Shown: positions 53,257-64,000 of the stretch, piece after piece
Layout of the letters: the number at the start of each line of letters is the position of its first letter
How positions within the stretch are numbered: position 1 is the stretch's first letter
From: Nocardioides alkalitolerans DSM 16699
GTDB lineage: Bacteria > Actinomycetota > Actinomycetes > Propionibacteriales > Nocardioidaceae
Length of the DNA: 64,000 nucleotides
NCBI RefSeq assembly: GCF_000426525.1
Contig: NZ_AUFN01000012.1
Coordinates: 364,322 to 428,321, forward strand
Reading direction: 5' to 3'
Program-made: the position numbers and the translations under genes
Notes under the pieces: generated by a model
Database searches by the model: none
Told to the model about the DNA's origin: nothing
What the model saw: the letters and a program-made list of their open reading frames with translations, nothing else

Positions 53257-53855
53257 GGCGTGCCCCCCGTACGGCGGACCTGGTGCGCCAGCACGGCGAG
53301 GGCCACCGGCGCGTCGGCCACGCGCCCGTCGAGCACGGCGGCGAGCAGGTCGTCGAACGGCACCCAGAGGGTCTCCATGTCGGCCTCCTCGTGCTTCAGC
53401 TCGAAGTCGCCGCGGTCGGTGGCGGTGAGGCCCTCGGCCAGGAAGGTGGCGATGCGCTCGCTGCTGATACCGGGCGACGAGTACGTCGTGAGCAGGTGCG
53501 TCCACCGCTCGGCGGTGAACGCGGCCTCCTCGCGCAGCTCGCGGCGCGCCACCTCGACGGGCTCCTCCCCGGGTACGTCGAGCAGCCCCGCGGGCAGCTC
53601 CACGAACCGGCGCTGGGCCGCGTGCCGGTACTGGCGCAGGCAGAGCACCCGGTCCTCGTCGTCGATCGCGAGGATCACGACGGCACCGGGGTGCTCGAGC
53701 ACGATCCGCCGGAAGGCGGGCTCGTCGTCGGCCCCGGGCCGCTTGACCCGGTCGGCGCGCAGCGCGACGACCCACCCGTCGCGGTGGAGGTCCTCGGAGG
53801 ACTCCACCGGCCAGGCGGCCTCCTCGTCCCGGAGGTCGTCGCGCTGCTCGCTCAT
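53253..53855 (-). CDS. Nudix hydrolase, ADP-ribose pyrophosphatase type
   Basis: 200 residues from ATG 53853-53855. The Nudix box lies at about residues 96-118: [20 protein letters not shown], with REL-x-EE metal-binding glutamates. PAGLLDV before it and the [17 protein letters not shown] stretch fit the ADP-ribose hydrolase subgroup. It clears ADP-ribose and similar nucleotides. It lies one base from pyrG and overlaps xerD, as in mycobacteria. Confidence 0.9.
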   Translation of the reverse strand: MSEQRDDLRDEEAAWPVESSEDLHRDGWVVALRADRVKRPGADDEPAFRRIVLEHPGAVVILAIDDEDRVLCLRQYRHAAQRRFVELPAGLLDVPGEEPVEVARRELREEAAFTAERWTHLLTTYSSPGISSERIATFLAEGLTATDRGDFELKHEEADMETLWVPFDDLLAAVLDGRVADAPVALAVLAHQVRRTGGTP

Positions 53856-53856
53856 G

Positions 53857-56422
<2,566 letters not shown>

Positions 56423-56426
<4 letters not shown>

Positions 56427-57613
56427 GAGGTGAGTCCTTGCAGGTAGTCGACGAGGTCACCGGCCCAGGCGCCGACCTGGTCGGCCCACTCCTGTCCGAC
56501 CGGGGTCACGGAGATGGCGGCGGCGAGCGCGATGATCCCGACCAGCACCAGGAGCACGAGGTGCAGCGGGCGGACGCGGCCGGAGTAGAGGGTCGGCACG
56601 GTGGCGGCGTCGACGAGGCGACGACCGACCTTGAGCCGGGTCAGGTAGGTGCTGGCGAGACCGGCGCGCTGCCGGTCGAGGAAGTCGTCGAGCGTGGCGT
56701 GCAGCCCGATGCCGACGATCACGGAGGCGTCCTGCCGGTCGGCGATGAGCAGCGCGACGTCCTCGGCGCTGGCCTGCGTCTGCACCTTGCGGGGCCGCAC
56801 GCCGAGCCGGTCGAGCTGTGCCGACGCGTCGCGGCTGATGCCCTCGGGCACGACAGCGATGACGTCGGTCGCGGCCTTCAGCGCCTTGGTCGACGGCAGC
56901 GCGGCGTCGATGCCGCTGCTGAGCACCACGATGTCGGGGGTGCGGCCGGCCTTGAGGAGGTCGTCGGCGGCGCGGTCGACGCCCACGAGCACGGGGCGCT
57001 GCTCGGTGAGGAACCGACCCATCGACTTGAGCTCGCTCTCGAGGTTCTCACCGCGGACGACGACCACGACCGGTCGGCCGGCGATGGCCGTCTCCGGGAG
57101 CGGGAAGCCCTGGCCGTGCAGCAGCAGGTCCTGCTCGCGGCGGAGGAACTCGCTGGCGTTGTGGGTGAAGTTCTCCAGCTGGCTGGTGAGGCCGTCGCGG
57201 GCGTCGGCCAGGAGCCGGGTCAGCAGCGCGCCGTCCACCTCGCGGCCGCGGGCCACCGCGACGTCGCCGAGGTAGGCGGCGCCCTCGTGCACCCGTACGA
57301 CGGCACCGTCGGTGAGGTCGGTCACGACGGCCTCGCCGAGCTGGTCGACCACCGGGATCCCGGCGTCGACGAGCACCTGGGGGCCTCGGTTCGGGTAGCG
57401 GCCGGAGACCATCGGCTGGGCGTTCAGGACGGCGACGACCTGCGCGTCGACGAGGGCCTGGGCGGTCGTGCGGTCCATGTCGACGAGGTCGATCACGGCC
57501 ACGTCGCCGGCCCGGAGGCGGGCGGTCACGGCGGAGGAGCGGCGGCCGACCCTCGCGGTGCCGGTCACGCCGGGGAGGACCTCGGGGGCGTCGTTGCGCG
57601 TGCGTAGTCTCAT
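56423..57613 (-). CDS. steA: SteA-like cytokinetic protein
   Basis: 396 residues from ATG 57611-57613. The soluble N-terminal part contains VIDLVDMDRTTAQALVDAQV, LNAQPMVSGRYPNRGPQVLV and a thiamin-pyrophosphokinase-like region (VVLSSGIDAALPSTKAL). One membrane helix near the end (LVLLVLVGIIALAAAISV) is followed by a short tail. In Corynebacterium SteA localises to the division ring and is needed for daughter-cell separation with SteB. TTGA coupling joins the two. Confidence 0.85.
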
Positions 57614-57708
57614 GGTCTCCCCATCGTGACAGCGCCGACGGCCATCTCCGCGGAGGACGGGCCGGGCGCGTCGGAGGGGTGCGTCACCCGAGCCGGAGGG
57701 GCTGACGC

Positions 57709-59541
57709 TCAGGAGACGGCGCGCGCGCCCTTGCGGGAGGCCTTCCGCGGCGCCGCGGCCTCCGTGGCCGCGCGCGCCTTCTCCGTGCTCGCCGAGCCGA
57801 GCAGCTCACGGGCGTGGGCGACGGCGGTGTCGGAGGACTCCAGACCGGCCAGCATCCGCGACAGCTCCTGCTCGCGCTGGTCGGTGTCCAGCGTCTGCAG
57901 CCCCGAGCTCGTCACCGACCCGTCGTTCTCCTTGCGCACCACGACGTGCGCGTCGGCGTACGCCGCGACCTGCGGCAGGTGGGTCACCACGAGCACCTGC
58001 TTGTGCGTGGCCAGCGCGGCCAGCCGGCGGCCGATCTCGATGCCCGCCTTGCCGCCGACCCCGGCGTCGACCTCGTCGAACACGAACGTCGGCACGGGGC
58101 TCGTCGCCGCCAGGGAGACCTCGAGCGCCAGCATCACGCGCGAGAGCTCGCCGCCCGACGCCCCCTTGGTGAGCGGGCGGGGCTCGGAGCCGGTGTTGGC
58201 GGCCAGCAGCATCTCGACGTCGTCGAGGCCGTGGCGGCCGAAGCGCAGGTGGCGGCCGTCGACCTCGAGCGGTGCGCGCTGCTCGTCGTCACCGCTCCCG
58301 GGCTCGTCGTCGTCGCGTGGCGCCTGGTCGACCACCCGGACGTCGATGCGGAACCGGGCGTGGGGCATGGCGAGGTGGGCCAGCTCGGCCTCGACGCGCG
58401 CGCCGAGGTCGACCGCCGCCGCCTGGCGCGCCTCGCTCAGCGCCCGGGCCGCCGTCGCCAGCTCCGTGCGCAGGCCCTGCCGGCGCTCGCGCAGCTCGTC
58501 GACGCTGTCGTCGGCCGCCTCGAGCTCGGTGAGGCGCTTCGCGGAGGCTGCCGACCAGGCCAGCACCTCCTCGACCGTGGCGCCGTACTTGCGCGTCAGC
58601 GCCGTCAGCGCCGCCCGACGCTCGGAGACGGCCGCCAGGCGGGCCGGGTCGACGTCGACCCCCGAGGCGTACGACGCCACGTCGGCCGCCGCGTCGGTGA
58701 GCAGGTAGCCGACCTCGGCCACCCGCTGCGCCAGCTCGGCCGCAGCGGGGTCGTGCTCGCTCACGCTGTCGAGGGCCGACCGGGCGGCGGCCAGCGCGCC
58801 CATGGCGTCCGGGGCACCCTGCTCGCTGGAGAGCGCCTCGCGGGCCCGCTCGGCGGCGGTGCGCAGCTCGTCGGTGTAGCCCAGCCGCTTCTCCTCCGCG
58901 GCCAGGGCGTCGTCCTCCCCCGGCTGCGGCTCGACGGCGTCGATCTCGTCGAGGCCGAAGCGCAGGAGGTCGGCCTCGCGGGCCCGCTCCCGGGTGCTGG
59001 CCAGCACGTCGGCCAGCTCGCGCTCGACGGCGAGCAGCGCGTCGTACGTCGTGCGGTAGGTCGCCGCCAGCGCCGCCAGCGCGGGGCCGCCGAAGCGGTC
59101 GAGCGCGTCTCGCTGCGCGGTCGTGCGCAGCAGCCGGTGCTGGTCGGACTGGCCGTGGACCGCCACGAGCGGGCCGGCGAGCTCACCGAGCACCGCGACG
59201 GGCACGGTCGCTCCCCCGGCGTACGCCCGGCTGCGTCCCTCGGCGGAGATGTTGCGGGCCAGCAGCGCCCGGTCGTCCTCGACGACGCCGCCCGCCTCCT
59301 CGACGGCGGCCGCGAAGTCGGCGAGCGCGTCGGCGCGCACGACGCCCTCGACGCGGGCCGCCTTCGACCCCGTCCGGACGGCCCCGGTGTCCGCCCGACC
59401 GCCGAGCAGCAGCCCGAGAGCGGTCACGACCATGGTCTTGCCGGCACCCGTCTCACCCGTGACGACCGTGAGCCCCGGGCCCAGGGTGAGCGTCGTGGAG
59501 TCGATGACCCCGAGCGAGCTGATCCGGATCTCCTCAAGCAC
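57709..59541 (-). CDS. recN: DNA repair protein RecN
   Basis: 610 residues from GTG 59539-59541. It is an SMC-like ATPase with Walker A GETGAGKTMVV near residue 30, a Q-loop HGQSDQHRLL, a long coiled-coil middle (EEKRLGYTDELRTAAERARE), ASGGELSRVMLALE (signature) and FVFDEVDAGVGG (Walker B) near 490. RecN tethers broken DNA ends for recombination. It overlaps the nadK end by 8 bases. No SOS box is seen at its own start because it sits inside the operon. Confidence 0.95.
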   Translation of the reverse strand: MLEEIRISSLGVIDSTTLTLGPGLTVVTGETGAGKTMVVTALGLLLGGRADTGAVRTGSKAARVEGVVRADALADFAAAVEEAGGVVEDDRALLARNISAEGRSRAYAGGATVPVAVLGELAGPLVAVHGQSDQHRLLRTTAQRDALDRFGGPALAALAATYRTTYDALLAVERELADVLASTRERAREADLLRFGLDEIDAVEPQPGEDDALAAEEKRLGYTDELRTAAERAREALSSEQGAPDAMGALAAARSALDSVSEHDPAAAELAQRVAEVGYLLTDAAADVASYASGVDVDPARLAAVSERRAALTALTRKYGATVEEVLAWSAASAKRLTELEAADDSVDELRERRQGLRTELATAARALSEARQAAAVDLGARVEAELAHLAMPHARFRIDVRVVDQAPRDDDEPGSGDDEQRAPLEVDGRHLRFGRHGLDDVEMLLAANTGSEPRPLTKGASGGELSRVMLALEVSLAATSPVPTFVFDEVDAGVGGKAGIEIGRRLAALATHKQVLVVTHLPQVAAYADAHVVVRKENDGSVTSSGLQTLDTDQREQELSRMLAGLESSDTAVAHARELLGSASTEKARAATEAAAPRKASRKGARAVS

Positions 59542-60481
59542 GGCGACCCGCCTCGCCCACGGCACGACGACGGCGCTCGGCCACGCCGCGCCACCCCTCG
59601 ACGGGGAGGCCGAACTTGGCGACCAGCCGGTCGGCGAAGTGGGAGTCGTGGAGCCGGACGAACCGGACGGAGCGCTCACCCCGCGTCACCTCGATGCGGG
59701 CACCGGGGGGCAGCTCGACCGTACGGCGGCCGTCGCACCACAGCACACCGGCGCCGACCCCCGGCGTGAGGAGCTCGACGGCGACCACCGAGGTGGGGGC
59801 CACCACCATCGGGCGGGCGAAGAGCGCGTGCGCCGAGATCGGTACGACGAGGAGCGCCTCGACCTCGGGCCAGACCACCGGGCCGCCCGCGCTGAAGTTG
59901 TAGGCCGTGGAGCCGGTCGGCGTGGCCAGCACGACGCCGTCGCAGCCCCATCGGGAGATCGGGCGTCCGTCGATCTCGACGACGACCTCGAGCATCCGCT
60001 CGCGGGAGGCCTTCTCGACCGAGGCCTCGTTGAGCGCGAAGGTGCGGGTGAGCACCTCCTTGCCGTGGAAGACGGTGACGTCGAGCGTCAGGCGGTCCTC
60101 CGCGACGTAGCGCCGCTGCACGATCGCCTCGATGGTGGAGGGCACGTCGTCGTACTCGGACTCGGCGAGGAACCCCACGTGGCCCAGGTTGACGCCCAGC
60201 AGCGGCGTGCCGCTGGCCCGCACCCGCTCGGCGGCCCGGAGGATCGTGCCGTCGCCGCCGATCACCACGGCGAGCTCGCAGCCCTCGCCGACGTCCGGAC
60301 CGTCCTCGACGACCGTCACCGTCGAGCCCTCGAGACCGAGGTCGACCGCCTCGTCGGCGGGCACGAGGACGGTGAGGCCGTTCTCGCTCAGGGCCCGGCA
60401 GAACTCCTCGGCGACCGCTCGCGCGTCGGCCCGCCCGGTATGGGTCAGCACCAGCACGCGGCGGTCGGAGGAGTCGGTCAC
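59534..60481 (-). CDS. nadK: NAD kinase
   Basis: 315 residues from GTG 60479-60481. The ATP/NAD site is VVIGGDGTILRAAERV near residue 72, then LGVNLGHVGFLAE and [24 protein letters not shown], the second signature. It makes NADP from NAD. The start overlaps the tlyA stop by GTGA. nadK and recN are adjacent in all related genomes. Confidence 0.95.
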   Translation of the reverse strand: MTDSSDRRVLVLTHTGRADARAVAEEFCRALSENGLTVLVPADEAVDLGLEGSTVTVVEDGPDVGEGCELAVVIGGDGTILRAAERVRASGTPLLGVNLGHVGFLAESEYDDVPSTIEAIVQRRYVAEDRLTLDVTVFHGKEVLTRTFALNEASVEKASRERMLEVVVEIDGRPISRWGCDGVVLATPTGSTAYNFSAGGPVVWPEVEALLVVPISAHALFARPMVVAPTSVVAVELLTPGVGAGVLWCDGRRTVELPPGARIEVTRGERSVRFVRLHDSHFADRLVAKFGLPVEGWRGVAERRRRAVGEAGRRA

Positions 60482-61323
60482 GGGCCCACCTTCTCACCCG
60501 GGTCCGACAGGGCCTCGGTGGGCGTCCGGCCCACCTCGGCCGTGATGTCGTCGTGGCCGACGACGGCCTCGCCGCGGCGCAGCCAGAGGAAGAACTCGAC
60601 GTTGCCCGACGGCCCGGGCAGCGGGCTGGTCACGACCGCGCGAGGTCCCCAGCCGCGGGCGGCTGCGGCGTCCGCGACGCCTGCGACGGCCTCCGCGCGG
60701 AGGGCGAGGTCGCGCACCACACCGCCCTTGCCCACGCGGTCCTTGCCGACCTCGAACTGGGGCTTGACCATCAGCGCGAGGTCACCGTCGGGGCGGGTGA
60801 CCCCCAGGAGGGCGTCGAGCACGAGCGTCAGGGAGATGAAGGAGAGGTCACCGACGACGAGGTCCACGGGACCCCCGATCACGTCGGTGTCGAGGTCGCG
60901 GATGTTCTGGCGGTCGTGCACCGCGACGCGCGGGTCCTGCTGCAGCGACCAGGCCAGCTGGCCGTAGCCGACGTCGACCGCGACGACCTCGGCCACGTCG
61001 CGGCGGAGCAGCACGTCCGTGAAGCCACCGGTGGACGCGCCGGCGTCGAGGCAGCGCCGTCCGGCGACGACGAGGCCCTGGGCCTCGAACGCGTCGAGCG
61101 CCCCCGAGAGCTTGTGCCCACCGCGGGAGACGAAGTCGGGACGGTCGGGGTCGTCGCGCACCACGAGCGCGACGTCGGTGGTCACCCCGGTGGCGGGCTT
61201 GGTGGCGCGGGCGCCGGAGACGGTCACCCGACCGGCGGCGATCAGCTCGCTGGCGTGCTCACGGGAGCGGGCGAGCTTGCGACGGACGAGCTCGGCGTCG
61301 AGGCGGAGGCGGCGTGGTGGCAC
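60478..61323 (-). CDS. tlyA: TlyA-type rRNA 2'-O-methyltransferase
   Basis: 281 residues from GTG 61321-61323. The S4 RNA-binding domain is RLRLDAELVRRKLARSREHASELI. The SAM-binding motif is LDAGASTGGFTDVLL, followed by VVAVDVGYGQLAW, and the FtsJ-like block VKPQFEVGKDRVGKGGVVRD is typical of TlyA. It methylates 16S and 23S rRNA at sites needed for capreomycin binding. It is preceded by a small gene 5 bases away. Confidence 0.94.
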   Translation of the reverse strand: MPPRRLRLDAELVRRKLARSREHASELIAAGRVTVSGARATKPATGVTTDVALVVRDDPDRPDFVSRGGHKLSGALDAFEAQGLVVAGRRCLDAGASTGGFTDVLLRRDVAEVVAVDVGYGQLAWSLQQDPRVAVHDRQNIRDLDTDVIGGPVDLVVGDLSFISLTLVLDALLGVTRPDGDLALMVKPQFEVGKDRVGKGGVVRDLALRAEAVAGVADAAAARGWGPRAVVTSPLPGPSGNVEFFLWLRRGEAVVGHDDITAEVGRTPTEALSDPGEKVGP

Positions 61324-61328
61324 GAGGC

Positions 61329-61538
61329 TCAGCCGGCCGCGGAGTCGTCGAGCACCCGGCGCAGCCCGGCGTGGACCTGCTCGAAGACCACCACGTGGTC
61401 GGCCACCGGAGCCCCGTGCAGCTCGTCGAGCTGCCCCAGGACCTCGTCGACCCCCGCGTGACCAGTCGGTACGACGTCGGTCGGGCCGACCCGGTCCTCG
61501 AGGTCCACCGGGGGCGGGGGCGCGTGCTGCTCGGACAT
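61329..61538 (-). CDS. Small acidic protein between the HAD gene and tlyA
   Basis: 69 residues from ATG 61536-61538. It is acidic, with a Pro-rich start (APPPPVDLEDRVGP) followed by a helical region (AGVDEVLGQLDELHG and VFEQVHAGLRRVLDD). A short gene at this place is conserved in mycobacteria as a protein of unknown function. No motif is recognised. Confidence 0.7.
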   Translation of the reverse strand: MSEQHAPPPPVDLEDRVGPTDVVPTGHAGVDEVLGQLDELHGAPVADHVVVFEQVHAGLRRVLDDSAAG

Positions 61539-61576
61539 GGGAGCGAGGCTACCGGCCCCGGGGCCGACGCCACGCC

Positions 61577-62575
61577 CTACCGGGCGGGGCTGTGGACAGC
61601 GGACGTGTCGGCCGGCTCGGCCCCGGAGTCGAGGTGGACCCACGACGAGGTCGCCACTGCGCGCCACCAGTCGGACGGTGCGCCCTCGCCCTGCACCTCG
61701 AGACGGCCGTCGACCACCTCGGCGCGCCAGCCGCCGACCTCCGCGCGCGTGCCGTCGACCTCCACCACGGGCTGCGGCTCGAGCAGGCCCGCCAGGTCGG
61801 CCGCCAGGTAGGTCGGTCGGTCCTCGGGCCGGCAGGACGCCAGCTCCGCGAGGCCGGACACCCCTGTCATCACCAGCAGCGTGGGGACGTCGACCGCGCT
61901 CCCCCCGGCGATGTCGGTGTCCAGCCGGTCGCCCACCATCAGGGCCCGGTCGGCACCGCAGCGACGGATCGTGGTCTCGAGGAGCGGTGGGGCCGGCTTG
62001 CCGGCGACGGTCGGCTCCACCCCGGTGAAGCGCTGCAGCATGTCGACCAGCACCCCGTGGCCGGGAGCCACCCCGTCGGGCGTGGGGATGGTGTGGTCGG
62101 TGTTGCTGGCCACCCACGGCAGACCGTCGCACACCCGCACCGCCACCGTCATGATGTCGCGCCACAGCACGTCCGGCCCGTAGCCCGACGCCACCGCCAC
62201 GGCCTCGTCGTGCACGCCGACCGGCTCCAGCCCGACCTCGCGCAACGCCTCGGTCAGCCCGGCCCCGCCGAGCGCGGCGACCGCGCTGCCGGCCGGGAGG
62301 CGGTCGGCGAGCACGGCCGACGCCGCCTGCGCCGAGGTCACCACGTCCTCGACCTCGGCGGTGATGCCGAGGGAGGTGAGGTGCTCGGCGACGACCGTGG
62401 GCGGTCGGGAGGCGTTGTTGGTCACGAAGGCGAGACGCACGCCTCGCGAACGGGCCGCCTCCAGGTGCTTCCCGGCACCGGGTACGACGTCCGGCCCGAC
62501 GTAGACCACGCCGTCCAGGTCCAGCATCACCAGGTCGTGGAGGTCGACCAGCACCTCGTCGGTGGCCTCGAGCAC
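61577..62575 (-). CDS. HAD-family phosphatase (subclass IIA, NagD-like)
   Basis: 332 residues from GTG 62573-62575, which has GGAAGGGA 6 bases upstream. The nucleophile Asp is in VMLDLDGVVYVG; the second motif is FVTNNASRPP, the third GKPAPPLL with a Lys, and the fourth VGDRLDTDIAGG with the acidic pair. The C-terminal extension of about 60 residues beyond the fold is variable. It hydrolyses small phosphate esters; the substrate is unknown. Confidence 0.9.
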   Translation of the reverse strand: MLEATDEVLVDLHDLVMLDLDGVVYVGPDVVPGAGKHLEAARSRGVRLAFVTNNASRPPTVVAEHLTSLGITAEVEDVVTSAQAASAVLADRLPAGSAVAALGGAGLTEALREVGLEPVGVHDEAVAVASGYGPDVLWRDIMTVAVRVCDGLPWVASNTDHTIPTPDGVAPGHGVLVDMLQRFTGVEPTVAGKPAPPLLETTIRRCGADRALMVGDRLDTDIAGGSAVDVPTLLVMTGVSGLAELASCRPEDRPTYLAADLAGLLEPQPVVEVDGTRAEVGGWRAEVVDGRLEVQGEGAPSDWWRAVATSSWVHLDSGAEPADTSAVHSPAR

Positions 62576-62625
62576 GTGGGGTCCCTTCCGGTTCGTCGCT
62601 TGCGAGCGCACCCTACGATGCATCG

Positions 62626-63753
62626 ATGGAGACAGCAGCCGGCGCGGGGGTCTCGTGCGTCGCCGGTCCCGTGCGTCTCTCCCCCTTCGCCGCGACCCGG
62701 CTCTCGGCCGCGCGCGTCGGTGATCCGGCCTCCGCCCGGCTCCTGGCCAGACCCCACCGCGCGGTCGCCGACCGGATCCAGCGCTGGCGCCGCCTGGGCA
62801 ACCTCACCCAGGACGCCGAGCCGGCCCTCTACCTCCACGAGTACACGAGCCAGGGCCTCACGGTCCGCTCCGTCGTCGGTCTGCTGGCGCTCGACCACAG
62901 CACCGAGGACCCGTCGAGCGCCGCCGTCCTCCCCCACGAGGACGTCGACCCGCTCCAGGCCCTCGAGCTGGCCGGACGCATGCAGGTGATGGGGGTGAAC
63001 CCGGCCCCGATCCTCCTGGTGCACCGGGGGTCGCTGCCGTACGCCGCGCTCATCGCGACGCTCACGAGCGGACCGCCCGCGCTGGAGTACGTCGACCGCG
63101 CCGGCCAGGCCCACCGTTTCTGGGACCTCCACGATCCCCTGGCGATCGACGCGCTCCGTACGGCGCTCGCCCCCGCCCGGCTCATCGTGGCCGACGGTCA
63201 CCACCGCTTGGCGGCCTACCAGCAGCTGCAGCGGGAGCTGCCCGGCACCGGGTGGGACCGCGGGCTGGCGATGATCGTGGACCAGACCGACACCCCCCTC
63301 TTCCTGGGCGCGATCCACCGCGTCGTCCGCGGCCTCCCGCTGAAGGTGGCGCTCCGAGCCGTTCGGGAGTCAGGAGTCGGCGAGCTGCGTCCGGTGCCGG
63401 TGACCCACCAGCTCCAGGCGCTCGACGCCACGACGCTCGTGCTCACCGACGGTACGGCGGCCTGGGCGCTCGCCCTGCACCCCTCCGACGACGAGGTGCC
63501 GGTCGAGGCGCTCCACCGACGGGTCCTCCCGATGGCGCCGCCGCACGCGGTCGAGTACCACCACTCCGTGGAGGCGACCCTGAAGGGTTTGCGGCCGCCA
63601 GGCCGTGGGGACGAGCCCCGGGTCGGCGTCCTCGTGCCGGCGCTCTCGTACGACGCACTCGACGCCGTGCTGACGGGTGGCCGCCGGTTGCCGGAGAAGG
63701 CGACGTCGTTCCAGCCGAAGCCCAGCATCGGCACCATCATGCGCACCCTCTGA
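62626..63753 (+). CDS. DUF1015-family protein
   Basis: 375 residues from ATG 62626. The motif VADGHHRLAAYQQLQ near residue 190 defines the family (ADGHHR). YLHEYTSQGLTVRSVVGLLAL and EATLKGLRPPG support it. DUF1015 proteins are widespread; some are phosphatases/kinase-like enzymes of serine metabolism, but the role of this one is not known. It is divergent from the HAD gene with a 50-base gap. Confidence 0.88.
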   Translation: METAAGAGVSCVAGPVRLSPFAATRLSAARVGDPASARLLARPHRAVADRIQRWRRLGNLTQDAEPALYLHEYTSQGLTVRSVVGLLALDHSTEDPSSAAVLPHEDVDPLQALELAGRMQVMGVNPAPILLVHRGSLPYAALIATLTSGPPALEYVDRAGQAHRFWDLHDPLAIDALRTALAPARLIVADGHHRLAAYQQLQRELPGTGWDRGLAMIVDQTDTPLFLGAIHRVVRGLPLKVALRAVRESGVGELRPVPVTHQLQALDATTLVLTDGTAAWALALHPSDDEVPVEALHRRVLPMAPPHAVEYHHSVEATLKGLRPPGRGDEPRVGVLVPALSYDALDAVLTGGRRLPEKATSFQPKPSIGTIMRTL

Positions 63754-63818
63754 GGGTCACCCTCGCCCCCCGGCGCTTCCCATCGGTGGACGGAAGTCGT
63801 CCGAGCGCGCAAATAGAG

Positions 63819-63850
63819 TAGAGGCCATCCCGCGAACGGGATGGCCTCTA
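63819..63850 (-). terminator. rRNA operon terminator hairpin
   Basis: A perfect 14-bp stem, TAGAGGCCATCCCG / CGGGATGGCCTCTA with a 4-base loop (TTCG on the minus strand), is followed on the minus strand by ACTCTATTTG. It lies 12 bases beyond the 5S rRNA 3' end and may also end transcription of the DUF1015 gene from the other side. Confidence 0.9.
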
Positions 63851-63862
63851 CCTGAAGTGTTG

Positions 63863-63979
63863 TCCGGCGGCGTCCTACTCTCCCACGACCTCTCGATCGC
63901 AGTACCATCGGCGCTGAAAGGCTTAACTTCCGGGTTCGGAATGGGACCGGGTGTTTCCCTCTCGCTATGGCCGCCGTAA
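63863..63979 (-). rRNA. rrf: 5S ribosomal RNA
   Basis: The minus strand reads TTACGGCGGCCATAGCGAGA at the 5' end and GAGAGTAGGACGCCGCCGGAC at the 3' end, whose ends pair as helix I. The internal CCGGTCCCATTCCGAACCCG is the conserved loop region of 5S rRNA. About 117 nt, as expected. The 23S gene would lie to the right, outside the window. Confidence 0.97.
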
Positions 63980-64000
63980 CTCTATGAACCACCCCACCCC

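Overview
The window is high-GC actinobacterial DNA, most like Nocardioides or a close relative in the Nocardioidaceae. The evidence is codon usage, frequent GTG/TTG starts, many 4-base start/stop overlaps, a DUF222 HNH endonuclease, a clpP pair beside a ClgR/PopR-type regulator, and a long conserved block at the right. That block runs, on the minus strand from about 62.6 kb to 42 kb, in the order HAD phosphatase, small protein, tlyA, nadK, recN, steA, steB, pyrG, Nudix, xerD, helicase, parA-like, small coiled protein, scpA, scpB, rluB, tyrA, cmk, acyltransferase, der. This matches the order of the corresponding mycobacterial genes (the Rv1692-Rv1713 region), with a DUF3516-type helicase placed between xerD and parA. 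A minus-strand 5S rRNA with a strong terminator hairpin closes the window.

The left 32 kb is an accessory mosaic of small secreted and membrane proteins, hypothetical genes, regulators and several broken genes. Groups in it: hsp20/hspR divergent pair (2.0-2.9 kb); TetR/SDR divergent pair with two palindromic operators (5.5-6.9 kb); ankyrin / unknown / Pr6Pr-type membrane protein operon (7.0-9.6 kb); terC with a leader hairpin that can hide its ribosome binding site (9.6-10.6 kb); ABC-F ATPase, SQR-like flavoprotein and serine hydrolase (13.5-17.4 kb); two paralogous ECF sigma/membrane-protein operons (17.4-18.6 and 25.2-26.5 kb) that share a promoter motif at the same distance from the start codon; a DUF222-HNH gene with a near-consensus LexA box; a tandem array of a 34-bp repeat; and the remnants of a VanY / histidine-kinase locus.

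The most unusual locus is at 30.3-31.7 kb. A retron-like reverse transcriptase gene has lost an internal segment (including the palm motif with the first catalytic aspartate) and its reading frame. Directly upstream lies a 169-nt region with four hairpins bracketed by a perfect 10-bp inverted repeat, which is the layout of a retron msr-msd RNA. It is best read as a decayed retron-like element, possibly of an undescribed actinobacterial kind.

The middle (32-42 kb) holds aqpZ, a DHFR-like protein, the imuA-imuB mutagenesis pair behind a perfect SOS box, two lipoproteins (one a GH10 xylanase flanked by a 43-bp direct repeat), and the clpP pair. Together with the DUF222 gene, recN and xerD, the window is rich in DNA-damage and chromosome-maintenance functions.
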